The notes below the pieces were generated by a model. The model did no database searches and was not told the DNA's origin. It saw only the letters and a program-made list of their open reading frames with translations. From Tyto alba (lineage: Eukaryota; Chordata; Aves; Strigiformes; Tytonidae): DNA of 64,000 nt. The stretch lies in contig NW_024881327.1 in NCBI RefSeq assembly GCF_018691265.1, forward strand, positions 27,149,936-27,213,935, given 5' to 3'. Below are positions 58,401 through 64,000 of this stretch, piece after piece (within the stretch, counting starts at the first letter, position 1; the number at the start of each line of letters is the position of its first letter). The position numbers and the translations under genes are program-made.

Positions 58401-60208
58401 GCAAAAAAGTGGAGAGGTTGCTAGAGAATGAAATCCCTTAGCTCTCAATACCTTATAATGATGCTAAACTGGACTGGTGATGGTTGTACCACCACCACTC
58501 AGCTACTCTGGGCTTTATTTGAGAAGCAGCATTTCTTGCCTTTAATTAAAAGAAAGCATGACAATAAAAACTGCTGATAAGTGTGGTCTTTTAGCTACCT
58601 GCAATGGTAAGGGCAGCTTTCTATCAGCATGTTGGGTTTCTACAGTGAAGAAGATAGCACTCTTCTCCCCCTTTTTGTGAATGGTGTACTTCCATTTAGC
58701 TGGAGATGAATGGCAGACTTACTCCCTTCCATATGACACCACTACCACTTTTTCTACCAATTCTTAAGTTTTCCATTCCCCAGCAGATTTTACAATATCA
58801 AATAATGAAAATTTAATCATGCCATCTGTAGTAAGTCACTCAGTAACTGCCACAGGATGTTTCTCTCCTTTGTGAAATGCAATCTTTGCTCACATTTATG
58901 AAGAGATGTTGGCTTATTCACCTGTTTTGTCTGCCAGCTGAGGAGAGTAATTTTGAATGGTTGTGATCTCTGTTTATTGTGCTGAGTTTTTTCTAGTTTA
59001 AAAAACCTGTGTCATTTGTTCCACTTGCATGTAAAGTGCTATATCACTCCAGTGATCAAAGAACCACCTGAGAGCTGGAAAGAGGAGGCTGATCCAGAAA
59101 TTACTACTACTTTATTGCCCACTGTGACCAGTCTGAAGATTACCTGGAAGGACTGAGGAAGATGACAAATCTCTGAGGCCGCCTGGCTTGCTCAGCACCC
59201 AGTTTCTGTAGCTAAGCTAGTTTCACCTCCGACTTCCAAATGTCAACAAACACGAACCTTTTAGCAGAACCCTTGGTTGCAGAAAAAAACTCTCTCAGCT
59301 CTGACTCAAGGCTGATAGCAACAGGAAACCAGTCTGAGTTCAGGTGGCCACTATTGTAACTTCTGAAGTGTTTTTACAATTCAGCTAAATCCAAAAATGT
59401 TTTCTCAAACACCTAAATATTCTCAGCACAAGTCGGGTAGATCAGCCAGCCCAGGACTACACGCTTCATGCAGCAAGTTTAACTTGCTGTCATTTTGCAG
59501 TCCTGCAAAAGCCTGGGACTAATGTACCCTGCGGTTCGTTAGTGACAGCCAGCTTAGCTTTGATCCTGCTACTGAAGATGCTGGTCCTAACTCACCGGGA
59601 AAACTGTTTGCTTTAATTAGACACATAATTTGACCATTATTATTGTGCTCAAGAGCCAGCTCACATCTGGCAGGAACATGAAATGCCCTCCTCCGTCACC
59701 CGGGAAATACCGAGCCCGCTTTTGCCAGGGCCGGGCTACCGGGGCCAAAAGTGGATGTAGGAAGAGGCAGCAAGGATTCGGTCCCCGCTCCGGCCCCATT
59801 CATAAAACCGCACAAAAGATGCTGAAAAGAGGGTTTAGACTCGAGCCAGCCATGGGACAAGAGGCGCGGAGCCGCCCCGCCGCCGCTATCGCCCCGCTCC
59901 TCAGGAAACAACTGCATGACGTCACGACGGAGCAAAGTCTTACGCACGCCGGAGTCGCGACAGCCGCTGTCGCGGGGCGGGCGCGGGGGGGCTCCAGCAG
60001 CGGCGCCCAGCGCCGCGCACACCCCGCGCCCCCCCCCTCCGCCCATTGCCGCGCATCCCCCCCCCCCCCCCCCACCTCTCCCCCCACACCCGCCCACTGC
60101 GCGCAGCTCCGCGCCCCCCCGGATCCCCCTCCGCGCCCGCGCAGGCACTGACAGCCACTGACCCGTGCTGCAGGGCGGGCGGGCGGGCAGCGGCGCTCGG
60201 TGCCCCAT
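51889..60208 (-). CDS. NIPAL1: NIPAL1, NIPA-like magnesium transporter, complete
   Basis: Multi-pass membrane protein of the NIPA family, predicted to carry Mg2+. Exons in transcript order (minus strand): 60208-60163, 56371-56105, 54993-54937, 54485-54395, 52794-52634, 52493-51889. Sum 1227 bp = 408 residues plus stop TGA at 51889-51891; human has 410. All phases fit. The N-terminus is extracellular-like with sequons N35-V-S and N55-Q-S; first membrane segment ~69-88 followed by KKKG; then membrane segments through [21 protein letters not shown] (125-148), [16 protein letters not shown] (173-188), an acidic loop EEEEV, and five more in the last exon ([38 protein letters not shown]). The C-terminal tail is short and diverged. 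Convergent with TXK; CpG-island promoter. The start was chosen because exon 1 aligns residue for residue in length with human (16 residues, Cys13 shared) and has a strong Kozak context. Confidence 0.95.
52634..52794 (-). CDS. NIPAL1: NIPAL1 exon 5
   Basis: Acceptor CAAACAG, donor CCAG|GTCTGT, 161 bp. Encodes [31 protein letters not shown] and MERKLQDP. Confidence 0.96.
52795..54394 (-). other. NIPAL1 intron 4, unrecognised GC-richer block
   Basis: No exon. The part 52950-53640 is less A/T-rich than its surroundings and may be an old mobile element, but no family was recognised and no ends were seen. Confidence 0.4.
54395..54485 (-). CDS. NIPAL1: NIPAL1 exon 4
   Basis: Acceptor TCTGCAG, donor AAG|GTTAGT, 91 bp. 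Encodes [15 protein letters not shown] and [14 protein letters not shown], the most conserved NIPA-family segment. Confidence 0.97.
54937..54993 (-). CDS. NIPAL1: NIPAL1 exon 3 (57 bp)
   Basis: Acceptor TTTTAG, donor CAA|GTAAGT. Encodes [18 protein letters not shown]; too short and without an ATG to show up in ORF searches. Confidence 0.96.
56105..56371 (-). CDS. NIPAL1: NIPAL1 exon 2, N-terminal ectodomain and first membrane segment
   Basis: Acceptor CTCCCAG, donor GCTG|GTAAGTG, 267 bp. Encodes [17 protein letters not shown], two N-glycosylation sequons, the segment [20 protein letters not shown] and the [12 protein letters not shown] loop. Confidence 0.95.
59917..59924. promoter_or_regulatory. 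Perfect CRE palindrome TGACGTCA
   Basis: Full CREB/ATF consensus in the CpG island, about 240 bp downstream of NIPAL1 exon 1 (in intron 1). Binding is inferred from the motif only. Confidence 0.5.
60057..60073. repeat. C17 run (G17 on the NIPAL1 strand)
   Basis: Seventeen C in a row, with a further C-rich run just before it. On the transcript strand it is a G run in the first 110 nt of intron 1, able to form a G-quadruplex and prone to read errors. Confidence 0.8.
60163..60208 (-). CDS. NIPAL1: NIPAL1 exon 1, start codon (46-bp coding part)
   Basis: ATG at 60208-60206 in a near-perfect Kozak context (GCAGCCATGG), donor ACGG|GTCAGT, phase 1. Encodes [16 protein letters not shown], the same length as the human first-exon peptide and joining in frame to AVLSFPC. 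GC-rich and easily missed. Confidence 0.87.
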
Positions 60209-60470
60209 GGCTGCGGGGGTCCCCCTCTCTCCCTCCTCCGCGGGGCTCCCCCTCCCTCCTCCGCGGGGCTCCGCAGCAGCGCGGGTGGCGGCGGCGGCGG
60301 CTCCGCCCGCCCGGGCGCGGCCCGGCTCACCTGGGCGCGCCCGCGGCCCCGGCCGGGCAGCCGGAGCCGGAGGTGGCATCCCCGCCGCACCTCTGGGCAC
60401 GTCCTGATGGGGAAGGGGCTTGCAGGACTCCGGGAGTGACCCCGAAAGGGTTTTACTTCGGATAAACCGT

Positions 60471-60477
60471 TATAAAG
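60471..60477 (+). promoter_or_regulatory. TATAAAG on + strand in CpG island
   Basis: TATA-like box about 260 bp upstream of the NIPAL1 start codon but pointing away from it. It could position a divergent transcript (expected neighbour CNGA1). No exon of that gene is visible in the window. Confidence 0.3.
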
Positions 60478-60790
60478 CGCTAGCTCTCTCTCCCCTGAGG
60501 ACTTCAGCAGCCCCACCCGAACGCTGAATCCGAAGGAAAGAGCTCTCTCCTGGGGTACCTCGCCAGTATTTGCATCTACTGGAAGTTTCTATCGATTTCA
60601 TTTTCCCTCCTCCTTCACACCTGGAAGGAGAACTGAGCAGCCTGACTGTGGGACCACGCGAAGCGCGGGGCGGGCTGCCTGCGCTGGCTTCGGCCGCTGG
60701 CTCTGCGGGCAGGCGGGCAGCCCCCGGCCAGGCCACCCCCCGCCACGCAAAACCAGGGCAGCGCCTGGCGATACTTGCCCAGAGATGACT

Positions 60791-62063
60791 CCCTGTAGTT
60801 GAACAGGCTCCGGGGTGTCATAAAAGAAACAATTATCGTTATTGCCCAATCAGTAGTTTCAAGGTAGAAGTCTAAGCCCTTGTTTTTAACATGGGTAAGT
60901 GGAATACATTTTAAAAAACATATGGCTTAATGAACCATTACCTGCTAACCTAGGGTTGCCCAGCAAACTTCCCAGGATAGTCTGAGAACCTTTAGCACGC
61001 ACAAGAACTTCCCAAACTGGAGCCAAACTGAGCTGCAAATTTAACACACCTCCACAGGGACATGCTGGCTTGAGACGAGCAGAGTTTTAACCATGCTTTG
61101 GAGCACAGCACCTTAATTAATCATCTTTGGTTTTGAAGTTTTAGCTCTAGTGCAGGCTGGTGAAATATGGTGGCAGTGACAGCAAAAGAACTTGTTTTTC
61201 CCTGACTTAGGCGTCCTTGACTTTGCAGCCCTGGGGTTAAACCAAGAGATCAGTTTCAATGTCTTAGTCTCATATTTTATTTCTGTATTTATATTTTAAC
61301 ATAATCACTACTCTGTATGTTAGGAGAACAGGAGCATTGCATTTGTTTTTGTGCATTTAATTACCTACCCACTTCATATTTACAATGTCTACATTATAAG
61401 AACTTCTATGGAAGGTGGCCTGAACCGAGCCCAGTCTGCTTTATAAAAAGAATTTGACTTCTCTGCTTCAGTGTTTCTGAAACACCAGTTACTGCTACAA
61501 AAGAACAACAATCTAAAATAGCATTTAAAGCAGTTAAATTAAAATCTTAAAGCATAATCTGAAAATCTGGGAGCAAACTTCCATTTTGTACAACATAAGC
61601 ATGTCTATGGGATAAAACCACGCATATGGACAGATACAGATCTGCAATCTGCTCCCAACTCCTATTTTTGCTCTGTGCCCCCTCAGATCAGCTCTGCATG
61701 TTCACACCTGTGTTTCTGTCAAAATGTGTCAATTTTTCCAGCTTCCTGCAATATGACCGAAGCGCACGAAGTGTCAGTATTGCAAGTGACTCAGTTGGGA
61801 GATCGGCAGAGAAGGGAAGTGGTAACATCCTCAAGGGCCTGTGGAAGCAGCAGAGAAGGTGGGAGAGGGTGAGCTACCAAAGATCACCTCTTCCCCTGGC
61901 ACAACTGCTCAGGGCTTCACTGCGGTGTGGAACCCAGAACAAGGATTCTGAGAAACAATGTGGTTAACAGCTCTGCAGCTCTGCCTCTGTACAGGCCAGC
62001 TCCTTTAGCATACCATGGACATCAAAGACTCTTTAATTAAGGAATAAAATATTTAATATGGGA
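60791..62063. other. Intergenic DNA (or first intron of a divergent gene)
   Basis: No supported exon. Open frames near 61626-61967 have no splice context and resemble no family. Confidence 0.5.
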
Positions 62064-62730
62064 TACAGGTTGGTTGACAGCTAGCTGAGTATGAGCCAGC
62101 AGTGTGCCCAGGTGGCCAAGGTGGCCGAGAACATCCTGGCTTGTATCAGAAATAGTGTGGCCAGCAGGACCAGGGAAGAGATCGTCCCCTTGTACTCATC
62201 ACTGGGGAGGCCGCAACTCAAATCCCGTGTCCAGTTTTGGGCCCTTCACTGCAAGAAAGACACTGAGGTGCTGGAGTATGCCCAAAGAAGGGCAATGAAG
62301 CTGGTGAAGGGTCTAGAGCACAGGTCTTACGAGGAGCAGCTGAGGGAACTGGGGTTGTTTAGTCTGGAGAAGAGGAGGCTCAGGGAAGACCTTATCGCTC
62401 TCTACAGCTACCTGAAAGGAGGTTGCAGCGAGGTGGGTGTCTCAGTATCTTCTCCCAGGTAACAAGTGACAAGACAGGAGGAATTAGCCTCAAGTTGCAC
62501 CAGGGGAGGATTAGACTGGATATTATGAATAATTTATTCACTGAAAGGGTTATCAAGCATTGGAACAGGCCGCCTAGGGAAGTGGTGGAGTCACCATCCT
62601 TTGAGGTATTTAAAAAATGTGTAGATGTGGTGCTTAGGGACATGGTTTACTGATGGACTTGGCAATGTCAGGTTTACAGTTGGACTGAATGATCTTAAGG
62701 GACTTTTCCAACCAAAATGATTCCATGCAT
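62064..62730 (+). mobile_element. CR1 LINE 3' fragment
   Basis: 5'-truncated copy of the avian CR1 non-LTR retrotransposon. It carries the end of ORF2 (frame 62091-62462, with words such as [20 protein letters not shown] and [16 protein letters not shown]) and the typical 3'UTR (AGGGACATGGTTTA, GACTGAATGATCTTAAGGG). It ends at AAATGATTCCATGCAT, a worn form of the CR1 ATTCTATG 3' repeat. It cannot move by itself: no endonuclease or RT core. The 5' boundary is approximate. Confidence 0.92.
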
Positions 62731-64000
62731 TTACTTGTTTCTTGCTTGAAAATCTCTATATAGATCATGCTTCATGTTTTTAATTCTGCAATAAACTGTG
62801 AAAACACTATGAAACTTTTTTTTTTTTTTTTTTCTGAGAAAAAATAAGGAGTCACAAAACCCTTGTAGCTAACACTACACATCAACAGACAGACTGAAGA
62901 ATGTGAAATCTATAATTACGGAAGGGAGTGGTTATACTTCATGTGTGTATACTTCATTGATGATTTATAGTCCTTTGCATACACAACTAGTTTCAAAGAA
63001 CTTTGAGACAATGCCAGGCAGAAAAACTACATAAAAGTAATTTATCAACATTGATATATTTTTCTTTATTTTGGATGACATGTTAATGTCAAGCAGGAAA
63101 GAAAATAGTCTTTATATATGATCTTATCATTTGACATAAAGAGGAAAAAAATGCTAGTTCACCATTCGAAATGGCACCTATGACTAGTTTAGAGAAATGC
63201 CTGGATAACATCGGCTAATGCAAATCAGCACAGCTCCACTTATTTCAGTGGAGTTATGCCAGCTACGGCTAAGCACAGATCAGCCTTTTTGTGTATGAAG
63301 TAACAATATGCATGTACTAAAAATCAAATCAATTTTGTGGCAGTTCCCATTTCTCCAAAAGAGAAATAAGGATGTTATGAAACTGTGCTATACCTTTCTG
63401 GGTTATTGTACTTACTTTTTTCATTAAATACATGGAAAATGCAAGAGATAAGTTATGTTAAAATTCTGTTACTTATGCAATGAATGAAAGATTTGCTGAA
63501 ACTGACTGTTAAGCAAGCACTGACTTTAACTGTTGCTTTTCAATAAAAATGGAAGCACTGAATATCTAGCCAACTTTATACTTTTACATTTATAAATAAA
63601 ATAGTCATTGGAAACTGCATTTTTGTGCCTTTATAAAACCCATCTTGCCTCCATGTCAACCATGAATGACATTAATTAAAGTTTGTGTGACATCTGGGTT
63701 TTGTTATAAATTCTTTAATTTTGTTGAGGATTTTTTATACATCAGGTTCTTTATATGTGTTATTATGAAGCATTTAATTATATTATTGTAAATACTGAAG
63801 ATGATGACAACAGGTTTCACCACAATGAGAAAAACTGTTCACTGTGAAGCTAGTCCAGGTGCAGACATGAAGCAAGATCTATCCTTTTTTCATTATTATT
63901 TAGGAAAGCTGCCTATGGCATTTTGAAGTCCTGTCATCATTGCTCAGCTTCCCTGTTCTGCATTACCCTTCTCTGCCTGCAGTCACTGCTAGCCGACAGG
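62731..64000. other. Intergenic A/T-rich DNA
   Basis: No gene or further repeat recognised apart from a T run at about 62817-62834. Confidence 0.5.

Larger units (their letters stand above)
56372..60162 (-). other. NIPAL1: NIPAL1 intron 1
   Basis: No other exon seen. An LTR-like start TGTCCTGGTTTG lies at about 57994, without a recognisable body. The 5' end of the intron lies inside the CpG island and holds a 17-nt C run and a CRE palindrome. Confidence 0.6.
59690..60790. promoter_or_regulatory. CpG island over NIPAL1 exon 1
   Basis: Very GC- and CpG-rich, in sharp contrast to the A/T-rich rest of the window. Holds NIPAL1 exon 1, GC-box words (GGGGCGGG near 59974; GGGCGGGCGGGCGGGC in exon 1), a TGACGTCA site and a + strand TATAAAG. 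By known synteny CNGA1 starts on the other side, so it may drive both genes. Confidence 0.85.

Noticed and set aside
59617..59799. Minus-strand ATG frame [11 protein letters not shown] as alternative NIPAL1 start
   Set aside because: Its available donors give the wrong phase for exon 2, and it does not match the human N-terminus, unlike 60163-60208.
59696..60516. Long minus-strand open frames of 234 and 238 codons in the CpG island
   Set aside because: They start at GTG, are low-complexity Gly/Arg/Ala/Pro, and reflect GC-rich DNA with few stops. The true NIPAL1 exon 1 lies within but leaves by a splice donor.
62091..62462. 123-codon open frame near the right end as a host gene
   Set aside because: It is the end of CR1 ORF2 inside a truncated LINE, not a host gene.

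Overview
This is ordinary vertebrate nuclear DNA, almost certainly from a bird. The genes are split by GT-AG introns. The repeats are avian in character: a CR1 LINE tail and solo LTRs of the type that begins TGTCCTGGTTT. The gene order matches, from memory, the tetrapod block TEC - TXK - NIPAL1 (then CNGA1) on human 4p12. The species cannot be fixed from this window.

Layout. 5494-21218 (+): TEC, a Tec-family tyrosine kinase, from the middle of its PH domain to the stop, in 16 exons; the first coding part lies upstream of the window. 21219-30166: TEC 3'UTR and intergenic DNA with a solo LTR at 26383-26966. 30167-45090 (+): TXK, complete, 14 coding exons and 527 codons. 45091-51888: TXK 3'UTR, intergenic DNA with a young-looking solo LTR at 50433-51024 flanked by a 5-bp target duplication, and the NIPAL1 3'UTR. 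51889-60208 (-): NIPAL1, complete, 6 coding exons and 408 codons; its 46-bp first coding exon sits in a CpG island (about 59690-60790). 60800-64000: intergenic DNA with a CR1 3' end at about 62064-62730. Another solo LTR (6740-7278) is in a TEC intron, and a badly decayed CR1/L3-like LINE is in the last TEC intron.

Function. TEC and TXK are neighbouring non-receptor kinases that act in antigen-receptor and cytokine signalling. They share the same SH3-SH2-kinase exon plan, with identical exon lengths and phases, which marks them as an old tandem duplicate. TEC keeps the PH domain and Zn-binding BTK motif for PIP3 binding; TXK instead has a Cys-string N-terminus for palmitoylation. NIPAL1 is a predicted multi-pass magnesium transporter, convergent with TXK and not functionally linked to the kinases.

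I found no novel system. The points most worth checking are the lost PxxP core in TEC's first proline-rich motif, the microsatellite-encoded Cys string and second start codon of TXK, the possibly divergent CpG-island promoter, a 22-bp perfect palindrome in a TXK intron, and an LTR abutting the likely NIPAL1 poly(A) site. Statements about human orthologues are from memory, not from a search.
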